Shown here: positions 50,220 to 63,373 of the stretch, in pieces
Numbering within the stretch: position 1 is the first letter of the stretch
Layout of the letters: each line of letters opens with the position of its first letter
Source of the DNA: Dillenia suffruticosa
Lineage: Eukaryota > Streptophyta > Magnoliopsida > Dilleniales > Dilleniaceae
NCBI GenBank assembly: GCA_033439265.1
Contig: JAVTVX010000005.1
Location: forward strand, 1,932,001-1,996,000
Length of the DNA stretch: 64,000 bases
Direction of reading: 5' to 3'
Notes under the pieces: model-generated
Database searches by the model: none
Told to the model about the DNA's origin: nothing
What the model saw: only the letters and a program-made list of their open reading frames with translations
Translations under genes and position numbers: made by a program

Positions 50220-53200
50220 TTATGGACCCATTGGTATTCTTCCCATGCTCTGTGGATATGTATTGGAGGAAAGACCAAAGACTGGAGGCTCAAATTTTAC
50301 AAGGTCACTTCCATTTTCTCTAGATCGATACTGATCCATTCCACCATTTATGTTACTGTAAAATGGGAAAACTGGAGTAGGCTGAATAACATTAAAGCTG
50401 GAATTTGCATTGGACAAGTTGCATGGGAAAGGTTCGGACTTTAGCATCTGCTGCAGCTGCTGCTGCTTGACAGCTTTGTTTTCAGTAGCAGTGGCAACAC
50501 CAACACCAACACCGAGATTAAGACTAATTGTATCACTATCTTCAAATTGAACCCCAGAGATACCACTCATGGGTGTGGGTCCAGCCGTGTCGTGGCTGCT
50601 TGTCCGGGCAGTAGGTACATCGTGGTTGTGCTTTCCCTCATATGTTGTTATAACAGCTTTTGGATCATGGGATGCCCTTTCTACATGCTTCCTCACTGGA
50701 CATCCAGCACTTGTACACTTGTAATAACTCCTGCACAACATGCCAATTTTTACTAAAATAAGTCATTTTATCACAAGATCATGGGGCACTAGATCACTAC
50801 ATTTATAACAACTTTTTCCACCACATGAAAGACAAAAATTCAATTTAGGCCAAACAAACATGTGCAGTTAATAAACATCTTAGTCATACTACATTAAGTC
50901 CTCCCTTCAGTAGGTCTAAATTTTATACAGGATAAATACATAAAACACATAGAAGACAGTCGGTTCTAGATATATGTGACATTGGCTTACCCAGAAATGC
51001 GATTCTGGTCAGCATATGCAGGTAAGGAAAGTAATACGGATGAGGAGTATCTAGATGCATGCATCAGTGTCACTTGAAAAATGAATAATCAACGGCCAAT
51101 AAAAAATCTTATTCTCCACATGGGTGACTTTAAATTCAAGTAGGTGGATTTCTAACATTTGGATGCTAAGGCACATTCTTTGCCACACTAATCACACCTA
51201 AAAAGGGAACAGCAAAAGTAGTTAACATGGCCTAGCAACCTCTTAAGCCAGTTAACTGAAAGGTAGCACGCATCATGCGCTACCCCCAAATTTGATACAT
51301 GTCCTTTCGGTTTACATCTACATTTAATTGTCCTTCTGCTCTCAGAAAACAACTCTTCAATCACCATTTCATCCATGACACGAGCAGACTGGTTTCATCA
51401 AATGCATGGACTAGATTTTTTTTCAACTCCTGTGTGATCACTTTATCAATTTAACATCCTTATCAAGAAGACCCATCATATGGCACATACACTATTTCCT
51501 GGAAACTTCAATTAAAATTAAAATAATCATTGCGTTTAAATAAGTAATGGTAACAGCATCCGCTATGGTAGGCTCAAGTGGCTGATACATTCAAGATAAT
51601 GGTTACATGACGAGTATGCATTATAAGTGCAGTATGAAACAAGGCATAAATTGCATTAAGAGAACAAAAGAACACGATATCTAACAAAACAACCCATCAG
51701 AAACACCCATAACTCGGAGTCAATCTGGTCATTTGACATTGAATTGAAAAGGTACCTTGGATTAGGATTGCCTCTAACAACTTTCTGTCCATACTTGCGC
51801 CATCGATACCCATCATCCAGAATATCAACCTCACTCAGTGTTTGAACAACTACTCGAGGTTCGCGAACAGGTTTGACAACATGGGTGATGTCAAGTTCGC
51901 CAGAGTCTATCCTTCTGATTGGATTTTTCATCAGTTAGATAGAGGTTACAAGATAGCACCTTTGAAGAACATTTTATTTAGATGATATACCTCCGCTTTG
52001 CAAATGGATCACAGTCATCACCCTCTTCAGGAATAGCATCACCAAGTAAAACAGCTCCTTCGGCATCATCATTATTTGCTGCTGCAGGAGAGAACTCACT
52101 GGCCCCATTGTCGAGTAGAGCAGATGACTTATCTTCAAAGCAATAAGACTACCATGTTATTTTATGCATAAAATACAGTGGCCAAAAACAAAATCATAAG
52201 CCAAAAGAAAATTCTTATACCTTCATGACCAATTGAAGGTGACACCTTATCAGATCCTTCTTGCATGGGGATCATAGAACCAGCAGCAAATCGCCGTGTA
52301 GGTTGAGGTTTGGGATGGTCATGAGTACCCTTATAGATAATTTCTGTAATCTGTCCATCAGGTGAGCGTTCAAACAGCTTTTTTACTTCACAGTTAGGAT
52401 ATGTGCATTTGTAGTAGCTGCGAGGGAATTCACACCCTTTAACATGTTTCTGCCCATATTTGCGCCAATTATATCCATCTTCAGAAGTTCTCTCATGTAT
52501 GCCAGAAGGCTCAAGTTCCTTGTTGTCTGATTTTAATTGTTGAACACCAGCATCGGAATCCCCTGCACAAACTAGTGCACTGGACTCAAATTCCGATGTG
52601 GCAGTAGCCCCTGAAGTAACCAACTGATGAGGAGCTGATTGACTTAAGTCTTTGGCAATTGGTATCTCACTTTTTATTGTGGATGATGAATCAAATGATT
52701 GGAGACAACCCTGACTATAAATTTGAGCAAACTGTTCATTTTGCCTATTGTACAAATCTGTAGAAACCTTAAAAAGAGACAAAGATGTTAGATTATCAGA
52801 ACGGAACTGATCATTAACATTTCAATGACCAATTTAATTTAGATGAGGGTCCATTCAAAAAATTACCAAGGATGCCATAGCGGATGGAACTGGAGCACTG
52901 TTTGTATTAGTAATAGGTTTAAACTCAAAGGAGGCAGACTCTCTTTCATCAAAGCTATTGTTGTTTGAGGAAATTGCAGTTGTTGATAATTTGGCAGGAC
53001 CAACAGAATCACGCATCAAGTGTGCTTTGAAAAAGGAACCTGTAGTCGGAGAAGGCTCAGCCTGCAAATAAGATGAGAGTTCATAAAAGCTACAGTCAGA
53101 AAAACAAGCGCTTTAACCTTATGGAGAAACATCTAAATGGAAAAGAAGATATGCTTTCAAATTTCTAATACATCTCAAAAAATATGTACATGAGGGCATG

Positions 53201-54555
53201 GAAAAAAAACATTGTAGGAAAATGGAGGAGAAATAAAGATGATTCCAAAGAAGTCCCAAGAAAGGGGGTCAACAAAAGGAGAAAAAAAAGGGTAAAAAGA
53301 AAAGATAACACGGAGCTCACCTATGCTGGTTCCATGGCAACAAAATTATCTGGTGTTCTTAACTTTTGCCGGCCAAAAGTATAAGGAGCCTCCTTGGGTG
53401 TAAACACAGGAATTCTCAAATACAACAGAACACATCATTTGAGCCACAACTACTAGACTAAGGTCAGGCCAACTCTGCAGCCCACCGATGAGGTCTAAGA
53501 CCCATCCACGTGGTGCTAAGTTCACACGCTACTACCGGAATGCAAGCAAGTTCATGCTTCAGACCTCCTCAATATGGAATTTTATCCAAGTACCACTAGG
53601 CTACCAGCTTGATGGTGCCCAAAGAAATTCTCTTTAACTACCAATGAAACTACTTTAATCAACACTTTACTAAATTTCCTCTGGGCAACCGGTCCTTAAA
53701 TACCATAATCATTAATTTTTCTGGGCAAATTCTATTAATCCACACAGATACAGCATCCAAGATAAAAATCTCAATAGCCGAAACTTCGGGATACATCACA
53801 CATTAAAAGAATTCCAAAAACAAAAGTAATTCTCAGAATCATGTTCATTAAATGTTAATAACCATAGAGAATAGATAGAAAGTACTAATATTTGACATAA
53901 ATACCTAATCTTCCAGGTCTGATGATTGAGAGAGTTATCCACTAAAAAGGCTAACAAACATACATATCCAAATCCAATCTCACAACTCGAACAAGAGACA
54001 AGACAAACAGATAAGCCAAACCCAAAGAAAAAAGTAAAAGATTCTTTTCATCTGTTGCATATGAAAGCAACTAGACAACACTAAAACTCTCAAACTCTAA
54101 ACAACAAAAATTAAAAAAGAATCACAACACAGATATCAAATCAAACACAACAACAACACTAAAATCAAATCTAATCTGCACATCTCATGCAAGCAATTAC
54201 AGAAAAATCCAAACAAATTTCAAAAAAAATATATATATATATATCTACAACTTCAAATCCGAGAGGGGCGAGAGAGAGAGAGAGGGAGTAAAGTGGTGAC
54301 CTTGATGTTGGAGAGAAGAACAGGAGATTCAAGAAAGGAAGTGGGACTGAGACCGGGAGGAATCGTGAGGGTAGAAGAGAGAGAGCGAGAGATCGGAAGC
54401 TTCGCGGGAGACATGAGCTTGTATCGGGCGCCATTAGATCCGGAGAAGTCTTTCGCCTTTGGATCTTCACTCGAGAGAGAAGATTCGGTGTTTGAGCTTC
54501 GAAATCGGAGCTCGAAGGCTTCTGACTCTTGGTCGGAGTTTGTAGTGGTAGCCAT
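50220..54555 (-). CDS. WRKY20: group I WRKY transcription factor, WRKY20-type
   Basis: Six exons are inferred on the minus strand: 54301-54555, 52867-53061, 52221-52767, 51991-52132, 51756-51914 and 50220-50730. All introns are GT-AG, and the joined frame is 1809 nt (602 residues). The N-terminus has the Ser/Pro cluster [15 protein letters not shown] … [19 protein letters not shown]. In group I WRKYs this is a MAP-kinase target region. Two WRKY domains follow: WRKYGQK at about 251, with C-x4-C and HDH, and WRKYGQK at about 418, with C-x4-C and HNH. The second is interrupted by the conserved intron at NPNPR/SYYKC. The linker [18 protein letters not shown] and the IPMGP-type C-terminus match WRKY20 of Arabidopsis (At4g26640). 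The protein should act in the nucleus and bind W-boxes (TTGACC/T). All zinc ligands are present and no lesion was seen. The start is the only ATG giving the conserved N-terminus. Confidence 0.95.
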
Positions 54556-54657
54556 TGACGAAGCAGAGAGAGAGAGAGAGAGAAAGGGAGGCAGTTTTGG
54601 GAAACAGGAGAAAAGGGGTAGAGTGTGAATGTAGCTTTGTCAGAGAGAGAAACGCAG

Positions 54658-54663
54658 TTGACT
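54658..54663 (+). promoter_or_regulatory. W-box (TTGACT) about 100 bp upstream of the WRKY20 start codon
   Basis: TTGACT fits the WRKY binding consensus TTGAC(C/T) and lies in the 5' leader or proximal promoter of the WRKY gene. Self-regulation through such sites is common in WRKY genes; here it is only a possibility. Confidence 0.3.
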
Positions 54664-55565
54664 TGTTTTGGCTTGCATGTGACGGTGAATGAGATATCAC
54701 CCTTCATTTCTTAACTTTTATTTTATTTTTTTATTTTTAATAAAGATTGTATTAATATTTTATATTCATCCTCCATCCTTTGTCCATTTACTTCATTTTA
54801 CAAAATTTGAAAAAGCAACCGATCATAAATTTTATATATAATAATAAAAACAGATATTAATCAAATATAATATAATTATAAAATATCGATAATTTATAAA
54901 AAAAAAAATTATAAAAACATTTTTAAAAGTAAATATTTTCAAATATTTCCTAAAATGGTATTTACATTACAACCATCTATAAGTAAAATTTTAATCTCTT
55001 AAACCATAGAACCGACACAGATGGACTCGTGCCTACCAGGAGGAAGCACGTGCAATGGTACACTCGCATTTTGCACGAGTTTAGATCTAAATACTTTTAA
55101 AAATAATAGATATAATAATTTAATTTTAAGAAAAAAATATATTATTTTTAACAATATAATAATAGAAATAACGATATTTTTTAATAAAGATTGTATTAAA
55201 CATCCATAACAAACTATAGGAATGTTAAATTTTGCAGGTTTATTTCCTATATTACATGCATTTTTCTTCAATTTGTATAGGCATCAAAATGAAAAAAAAA
55301 AAAAAAACACCATAATTATTTACTTTAAATATATATATATATATATATATATCTGAAAAATATAAATTGTCTTAAAATCCTATCATGGGTCGAAGGACAG
55401 GCCTTCGCATTTCTAATCTAGTGGGGTCTGACGGCGTCGTTTGCCCCAACTCGGCACAAGGGCATTACTCGTGTACCCTAACATATAGATTTAATCACAT
55501 GGCATCCTGCGTAACATTAGCTTCACTCCCACTTCAATCTGATGCCAAGAAAGCCAACTTATGTG

Positions 55566-55567
<2 letters not shown>

Positions 55568-55615
<48 letters not shown>
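55568..55615. repeat. (CT)n microsatellite
   Basis: About 24 CT dinucleotides without interruption. Confidence 0.95.
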
Positions 55616-55617
<2 letters not shown>

Positions 55618-56915
55618 GTTTAGGACCCAGGTCTAGAAAATCTTTCCTTTGCACTCAAAATCTCTCTGACTCTTAAATTTAGGGCTTGAATCGAAACGTG
55701 ATTAGATTCTATTGCTATTGCTACAAAATGCTTCGAGAGTTTTGCTGCTCGATCATTGTGTTTACAAAGATTTCACTGTTCTTTGTAGGTTGAACAAGAT
55801 AGAATTCATACCTTGATTGGACCAAGGATTCGAGACATTTTCTTCATTAAAACTGCAGGAGATCAGTAATCTTATTTTCTAGAAAGACTTGATACTTACA
55901 AATCAGTTGGTAAGGGTGGGATGTGGGAAGGTTTTTGTTTTGCAATACAAACGAGAGGAAAATAAAAGAATCTGCACACCATCTGTTTGCTACAATACTC
56001 CCCACAAGTTTATTGCTGGCTAAAGGTGCGTTTACTTGTGAAAAACAATGATTTTTTTTTTTGGAAAATATTTTCTAAAAAAATAAATTTATATTCAAAT
56101 ACTCTAATTTTCAATTTTAAAAAATAAAAATTAAAAAAAAATAAGATTTTTCAATTTATAAAAAGAAATAGAAAACAGTTTAAGGATTATTTTCTATTAT
56201 ATATAAAACTCATATTTTCTAAAATTTTCTTGACGCAGAAAACATGAAAAAATTAAAAACGAAAAATAAAAAATATTTTTTGCAACTAATTGCACCCTAA
56301 ATTTTCTTGTATTTTTCCTTTCGAATTGGGATATGGTAACTAGCGAGGGAGAGGAATAGACAATACAAAGAAATGGTATTTTTCATGACCATTTCAAAAT
56401 GACAACAAAGAATAGCATTACCTTATAAACTCTGGAAAATGACATCTTCTGCGTCTCGAGGAGTTGAGAAAAGTATAAAAAGGAAGAAAATCGATTTTCC
56501 TTTCTTCATCCTCTCCTTGCAGCCAAACAGAATCATCAATCATTCCATCATCCTCTAAGCATTGGAAAGAGAAGTTCTGGATACAAGCTTTCACAAAGAA
56601 AGTAATGCTATCAACAGATAATCGACCGGTGGATACAATGTTTAATCTATTAACTAAATTTTGAGTTTAAAATTTGAAAATAAAAGAATTTACACTAAAA
56701 GAGTCGCCCAATAAATACAATTTTCACGGACTCTCAAATCAAATTAATTAGAATATGACTCTGAATACCAATAGTGAGAAAGAGAGAGAGACATGACTTT
56801 AGTCATAAAAACTCCATATTGAATTTAAGTATTCATATTAAGAAAGTCGTCTTCTAAATAAGATTTTCATGGATATTCAAACCGAATTAATTAGAGTATA
56901 ACTCTCGATCCCAAT

Positions 56916-56920
<5 letters not shown>

Positions 56921-56953
<33 letters not shown>
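56921..56953. repeat. (GA)n microsatellite
   Basis: About 16 GA dinucleotides, next to the SINE-related pair of similar stretches. Confidence 0.95.
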
Positions 56954-56955
<2 letters not shown>

Positions 56956-59900
56956 ATTCTACATAGTCGAAAAAGTTAATTACCAAAAATGACTTTGGTC
57001 ATAAAAACTCCTATTGAATTTAGGTATTTGAATCACCAACTTTTTCGGTCCATATGGTATTACTCCCTGCAAAAGCTCAAATAGAAGTGACATGAGTGGT
57101 TGCGGATCCCACAAAGGCCCACAAGTATGAGTGCTTTGTAGACCATCTACCTACATTCTTGTCATCAGAAAGAAAAAAGGGCCCGCGCTCGACCTACGAC
57201 CTAATTAAAGAAAAGCCTACTATTTTAACTTGTTAATCCTACCACACAAACTGCGTCCTGTGGGAATCAATCAATCGCCCATCTGAACATGGCATGCAGC
57301 TCTCACAACAAACAAGAGCGAGACCCATATGAAATTGGGGTGGTTCATGGCCCAAGCCGAAAGGTTCTTCTAAGACAAAAAGGTGAAGAAGAAAAAGTGC
57401 AGTAGTCCGAAAAGGCATAAGGCACAAGATGCATTTTTTTCCTGGGAAAAGAAAAATAAAAAACAAGATACTGGATAAACACTACGTCTTCCGATCTCAG
57501 ATCCTCAAAAAATGAGCATCCTTCAGAAAATGGGGAAAAATTTTCATGTTGCATAGATCTTAAATCCTCAAAATGATCATCTAAGATGTACTCAAGATTA
57601 GAGTTAAGAGTGATCCAAGGAAAAATGCATCTGGCTTGAAAAGAAAAGCTAAAGAAGGAACAACTCCTGAAGGAGGGAAATGATGGACAAAATTAGTTTC
57701 CAAGTGAAAAATGGCAAATCAGTTTGCAAACGCCGTCAGATCATCAATGTTCGCAAAACAGTACAGAGTTGAGCCAACACTCAACATTGCTAAAACCATA
57801 ACACCTCGGGAATTCGTTAGATTAAAAATGGATAACAAGGGATTGGCCCCATAAAGAGAGTCTAAAAGAGGCCATGGCCTAAAAAAAAAATGCTCAACAG
57901 TCACTGCAGCATGTCCTACTAAAGCACAGTGGGATGGAGGAAAATCTCAAGTTGACTCTCTGAAGATGATGCCACAGAATCACACATCAATAGATTCAAA
58001 ATTAAATGTTTGCTCTAGCAAAATTTTACAAAGAGTGATGACAAAGAGCCAATCAAATTTAGAACTTGGTGGACAAATACCTAACATGACAGTCTAGAAC
58101 ATTATATAGTAGGTTTGTAGGTTCAGAACTTCAAACTTTACTCGCCCAAAAAAAAAATAATTGAAATTTACTGAAGACCGCCAGCCAACCCAATTGACTA
58201 CATACCATGCATCTTTGGCAAAAACCAACTCTAAAATCTAATGAGAGGCCATCACAAATACCAAAGAGCATCTTCAATTTGCACATGAACTGGATCTGTT
58301 TTAGCACTTCAAGCAATTTCCTACTAATCTAGAATGGGGTTTCTTGAAGTGCAATCATACCCCAAATTTGAAATCTATATGTCAAAATTCAAATGCCAAC
58401 AATCTAACACGGCATTTTCTCATAGAATAGTAATTTTCATACAAACCAAATCCCTACAAATGATGTGACATTGGCTATTGGTCTAAATTTTGTACCATGA
58501 ACCATCCTAGACTTTTTAGTTACTGCTAAATCAAAGTTTGTACCATTTGTATAGCACTTACTTGCTACAAATAAACATCATTCCTTCTCAAACTACCACG
58601 CCATCACTATTTAGTGTCATTCAAACCAACTCCAGGATTAAACAAATCTTCCTCACAGCTTGAACCCAACACTAGCTCATAACCTTTCCTGGTATATGTT
58701 ACTGCTAAAACAAAGTTTGTACCATTTACATCATAATCAGATGCACCGCATTGATGAGGAAAATTAACTGCAACTACATAGCTAGACAATCTGTGCACCC
58801 AGAATAATGGTTCTTGAAAACACAAGTTAGCCGGTGAACACCCCCCTCCCCAAAAAAGTGCCCATGGCCAAGCTCAGAATGAGTTACAGAGAACTCAGAA
58901 CAGGTTTGCCCTATATTACAGGCTGATCTACAATCTAACCCCATCTCATCCTCAGTATACTCAGAAAAGAAAGAGCTCATGTGGCAAAAACTTAAACGAG
59001 AACATTCGAAATACAAGAATAAAAGAATTTAGTTCTCATAATTGCACTACCACCTAAGTATAGCGGTTTGCATATGCAATAAGACATCATGGTCAGATGG
59101 TAACCATGTCATCTCCCTCATCAAGCATTACTTGATCATACCTTAACAAATTTCAGAGTCTAGATCGTTTATTATAAGAGACTGCATAAGGAACTACGAA
59201 AATTTTCTAACTACCCCATTAGCATATTAGGCATAAGCGAGACCCAACTTGAGCTTGAGCATAAAATCTCAATAGGGAGCATTGCAATGGCATCATTAAC
59301 TGGCAAGCCAACTTTGATACTCAGTACGGTACTGCTAAAACCTAAGATAGAGATATGCATTGAACAATTAAACTTAGTCCATCATGAACTATGCCATGAG
59401 GAATAGCTCAACAAGCCATGTAGGGTTGGAGTTGAACCTTTCTGTGTCAAAGTTCAAATCAACCCCCCCCCCCCTTTCTCTCCTTAACCAGCCAAAAGAA
59501 GTGTCCACATATTACATATACATAGCTGGTCCTAAATTTTAATCCAGTTAGGGCCAATTACTTGGGACTATATCCATGAAAATGGATACTATAATTAGAA
59601 ATCCCAGTTATTCAAAGATAACTGCAAGAAAAGTGACAGCAAAAGTTGTGGGTGCTTCAAGATAAGTTTGCATCAGCTGTTGGGAAATAGCTCCAGCATC
59701 GAATCACATGAAACATATCCAGTTTAGAAACCATTAAAGATACGTCTCAGAAATTCAACTAAGATATCAAGATGCATTCAAAGGCTATAAAAGATAAGTA
59801 AGGTACACAATCTGGAATCAACATGAAATTCCATTTTATCTCCCATCTGTAGCACTTAATGCCCATAATGATCCTTCACAACAAGGTGAAGATTCCCCTC

Positions 59901-60282
59901 TTAGGCACAGCATACAGTATGATCTAGAATTTTGATTATCACGAGTCGTGACATAACCTCCAAGGAGCTTGCACCTAATGCCACAGGAAAAACAAAAGTT
60001 CTGCTTCCACGTGGCTTCTTTGCATATACACAGCAAAAGAAGAAGAAAGAAAAGAAAATGAACCAAAACCTCAGCAAACCCACCAATAATCCATAAATAT
60101 TGTTTAGGAAAAAAAATAAGACAAAGCAAGAGATAAACATCTAGTTCTAGTTCTAGTTTTAGTTCCTAAACTATGATCATGATGATCAAAATGGCACAAG
60201 CATAAACCATGCCACGAAGTCGGCAAAGGCTAGCCAGTATGATCCAATCATACTTCCGCAAACCACAGATCATTAAAAAGAT

Positions 60283-61172
60283 CTAATCAGGGTAATAAGA
60301 AGGATTGTGCTGAGTCGTGTAGCTATATCCACCATAATTGGTTGGCCTGTCATAATAACCGGATGCCATAAGTGCCTCCGAAGAATATAGACGTGACCTG
60401 GCAGGACTGGGGTTCCCAGGAAAATCTAGTGGGGTTCCTCCCAAACTATAGAGCCCAGCAGATGAGCCAACATATCCAACAGCAGAAGTTGCCCCTGCCA
60501 AACCATAATGCCCAGTCGATGAGCTCAAGTATTGAGCAGATCGCTCTGGCAATAAACCTGCAGAAGATATGAGAGATGATCGGTACAGAGGAATAGTGGC
60601 ACTGACATCAGTAGCTATTGTTGGAACTGCAGCTACTGGTGCCTCTGCCACTGGAGAATGATCAGCAACTCGAGGACGCTTGTTTCCACTCAGCTGCCAG
60701 GTCTTAGGCTGCTTCTGTTGTGGGTGCTGAGGCTTAGAGGCAGGGGTAGAGGCAGGGCGTTTTCTTTCTGCTTTCTGCTTCTCTAGCTGCTCAATACGCT
60801 TTTCAAGGTTTCCCTTCGGGTATTCTGACTCAAGGTTGTAGTCCTCAATGTGCTTAATTACTGATTTCAGAGCACCGACTTCTTTAGCTGTGGCCTCATT
60901 CTGTGTAAGAAGAGTTCATAAACATGCGAGCAGATAACTGCTTGACCTTGAACTTACATGGGTATTCTAAGAGTCAAAAAGAAATTGCAATATTACCAGT
61001 GCCTGAAGAGAACTCTTTTTCTCTTTGCGAATTTTCTGAGCAAGCTTCTTAGCTTCCTTCACATAGTCTTTCAAAAGGGTCACTACCTGGAACATTTCAG
61101 CCAGGCCAAATTCATAAACAAATTTGACAGCTACAAGTTGTTTCCCATTGTTAATGAGTTTTTGAACAAGAT
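60283..61172 (-). CDS. FRIGIDA-like protein, C-terminal part (FRL3-type), 5' exons not seen
   Basis: Two exons are inferred on the minus strand: 60997-61172 and 60283-60900, joined at CACTG/gtaata … acacag/AATGAG. They encode about 263 residues. The first carries the end of the FRIGIDA domain (LVQKLINNGKQLVAVKFVYE, TLLKDYVKEAKKLAQKIRKE). The second continues with NEATAKEVGALKSVIKHIED, a predicted coiled coil (EYPKGNLEKRIEQLEKQKAE), and a basic KRPR-type nuclear-signal-like stretch. It ends in an Ala/Ser/Tyr/Gly-rich tail closing SYYPD. The family works with FRIGIDA in flowering-time control in the nucleus; FRL3-type members are less studied. The acceptor CTGTGGCAG at 61173-61181 is inferred. 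The N-terminal half of the FRIGIDA domain should lie upstream, either in unrecognised sequence beyond the transposon or outside the window. Without it this entry is partial. Confidence 0.85.
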
Positions 61173-61197
61173 CTGCCACAGGTAGTGCAGTTACCAT

Positions 61198-62193
61198 CAG
61201 AATCAGCCCCCAAAGAAGATGGAAGCAACCAGATAATACATGTTTGGTTGCATAAACAAGTGAGATACAGGTGATTTTGGCACAAGAGCCAAACTAGTGG
61301 ACTGAAACAAGCTTTTAGCTATTTTAAACACTACGAGCACTAAATGTGGGTAAAGCTCTGCACTGACACGGATGCAGCCAACTTTAGCTATTTCTACATG
61401 GAAGTAGGATGAGAAGGTGTCTCATCCAAAGTTAGCCTAGAAAAAAGGTATAATATAGGCACAGCAATAAGCATATCCCATACTTCCCAGGTGTGTGTTA
61501 AATTAAATAGAAAAATAATTGCCTCAAATGATTCCAAGACTTATCCTGCCATCATTACCTACCATGTTACCTCTTATATAAGAAATTTAAACTCAATTAA
61601 ACACTGTCCTCCAAGTACCTAAATCAATGACCTTTATTTGCTCTTCATTTCATATTTTTCTACCAAGAACTTGAAATTTCTATGAGTCAATAGGATAAAT
61701 TATTTGAAATTCAACATAAAAGTTGAGAAAGAACAGACTTTTGTCCATCATTAAACAATAAGAATGGAGGAATGCCATTCTTACATACCAGTATATGCAG
61801 CAGAGTTTTATTGGTTGAAATATTCTACCATAAAATATATTCTGCTTTCTGTCAACCAATAAAATCATGGCACATAGGAGCTTGTAGAGCTTGTATTGAC
61901 AGGTATAGTAGTACGCAAAACAATTTTGATCTATATATCAATTTCCAATACAATGACAGGTCTTCACAGCAAGCGTGCTCTATTTTTTGTTGTTGATGAA
62001 CAGAAGACTCGCTTCAACTCAAACGTATCTCACCAATCAACTCTATTTTGAGACAATATATATAAGTTCAAACTACTGCAGGTTATCAAACATGCTAAAC
62101 ACCAAAAACTCAATAAGAGAATAATCTACATTTGTGACTCAGTATGAGTCTTTGCATCTGTGAGATCAATATTCTTGGATATTGAAAATATAA
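61198..62193. other. probable intron of the FRIGIDA-like gene
   Basis: No exon or other gene was recognised. It is placed in an intron because the next visible exon (60997-61172) starts mid-domain and must be joined to sequence further right. Confidence 0.4.
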
Positions 62194-62201
62194 ATATTCA
62201 C

Positions 62202-63365
62202 CATAGTAGTTAAAAGCGTGCTGAAGCGTGCTGAAGCGTGCTTAAAGCGCGAAGCACAGCGCAGCTCTTGGGCTTTTTTTGCATAAAGCGCAGCACAAAT
62301 GAGAAAGCGCAGGTGAAGCACGCAGAAGCGCAAAAAAGCACATAAAGCGCAAGGCGCAAAAAAGCGACACTTTATTTTTTTAATTTTTTTTTTTTTAATT
62401 TAACAAGTCTAATATAATTTCAACCGTTGGATCTTATTAATTGAATGTTTAATGGTGAAAGATGAGGTGTTGTGTGCTACTTTCCATGAATGAGATGCAC
62501 TAGATGGCTATTTTAAGGTTAAAATGTTTGGGGACTCTCAGTCAATTAAGTATGGAAGCAATGCAGATCTCACTGGTACCAAGTACATTTCTCTCTCTTC
62601 TTCTTCTTCATTCTCTGTTATGCTCTTCTCGGTTTTTATTCCTCTACTCCATCTTCCTTTTGCGTCCTCTTCCAGCCTCTAATTTTTTTTTTTTAATTTT
62701 CTCCATCATTCTACAGCTTCTTTTTTTAATCTTCCCTCTTTTCTTCAATTATAATTTGATGCCACTCCTCCATTTTTTTTTCAGTTGCTGCTGCCCTGCT
62801 CCTTTCTGTTCATTCTTTTTCTTTTGTGTCTCTGTTCTGGGGTTTTCTCTTCTCCTGCTCCTTTCTATTCTTTTTTTTTGTCGCTGTTCTTTTTTTTTTT
62901 CTTTCTTTTCTTCCTGTTCAGTTGTTCTCCTCTGCTCCTTTCTGTTCATTTTTTTTATCACCATTTGCCAAATGATGTCGGGATATCATGCAAGGGTTTT
63001 GTTCAATTGGGTAACATTTGGTTTGAAGTTATTTAAGTTAATTTATGTCTTTTCCAAGAGCTTCATGAAATACATTTTCTTGTTATGTGGTCTAGAAAAC
63101 GATTTTTTTTTTGGTTCAATTGGGGGAGAGAAACTTTGGTATTGGATGAACTTTGATTATTTGTTGTCATTAAAAGCTTTGACTCTTATGTATGTTGATG
63201 TTCTACTACTATAACATATTTCATTTGTTATTATTATATAACCAAATATATATTTTGATTTTATATCCTAAGTGCACTTTATATGAAAAAACCTGCGCTT
63301 CACTTTGCGCTTAAGCCCCAGGAGGGTCTGTCGCTTTTTTGCACTTTTCGCTTTTGACTACTATG
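62202..63365. mobile_element. non-autonomous hAT-type transposon, 1164 bp
   Basis: An exact 8-bp target-site duplication ATATTCAC (62194-62201 and 63366-63373) brackets terminal inverted repeats. These are CATAGTAGTTAAAAGCG on the left and CATAGTAGTCAAAAGCG on the right (opposite strand), with one mismatch in 17. Inside each end are many AAGCG(C/TG) repeats (62212-62365 and 63290-63355), like transposase-binding subterminal repeats. The middle is a long pyrimidine-rich tract (62580-62960). The 236-codon frame across it (62504-63214) is compositionally biased, hydrophobic and Leu/Phe-rich, and has no transposase motif. Confidence 0.85.
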
Positions 63366-63373
63366 ATATTCAC

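Larger units (their letters stand above)
54720..60282. other. intergenic DNA between the WRKY20 and FRIGIDA-like genes
   Basis: No coding gene is supported. AT-rich sequence at 54.7-55.35 kb is followed by CT and GA microsatellites. A pair of similar about 75-bp stretches (about 56700-56775 and 56845-56920) contains CAAATCAAATTAATTAGA/CAAACCGAATTAATTAGA, probably SINE-related. The right-hand 3 kb (57.2-60.2 kb) is less AT-rich and probably includes the 3' UTR of the FRIGIDA-like gene. Its minus-strand frames (under 100 codons) have no recognised domain. Confidence 0.45.

Noticed and set aside
54171-54707. 178-codon minus-strand frame over WRKY exon 1
   Set aside because: Overlaps WRKY20 exon 1 in another frame; Ser/Leu-rich from CT repeats in the leader.
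57239-60140. Several minus-strand frames of 60-97 codons downstream of the FRIGIDA-like gene
   Set aside because: No domains and no coding-like conservation signal readable by eye; more likely 3' UTR or intergenic.
62504-63214. 236-codon plus-strand open frame
   Set aside because: It lies across the pyrimidine tract of a hAT element. The Leu/Phe/Ser-rich translation follows from TTC/TCT/CTT repeats and has no domain.
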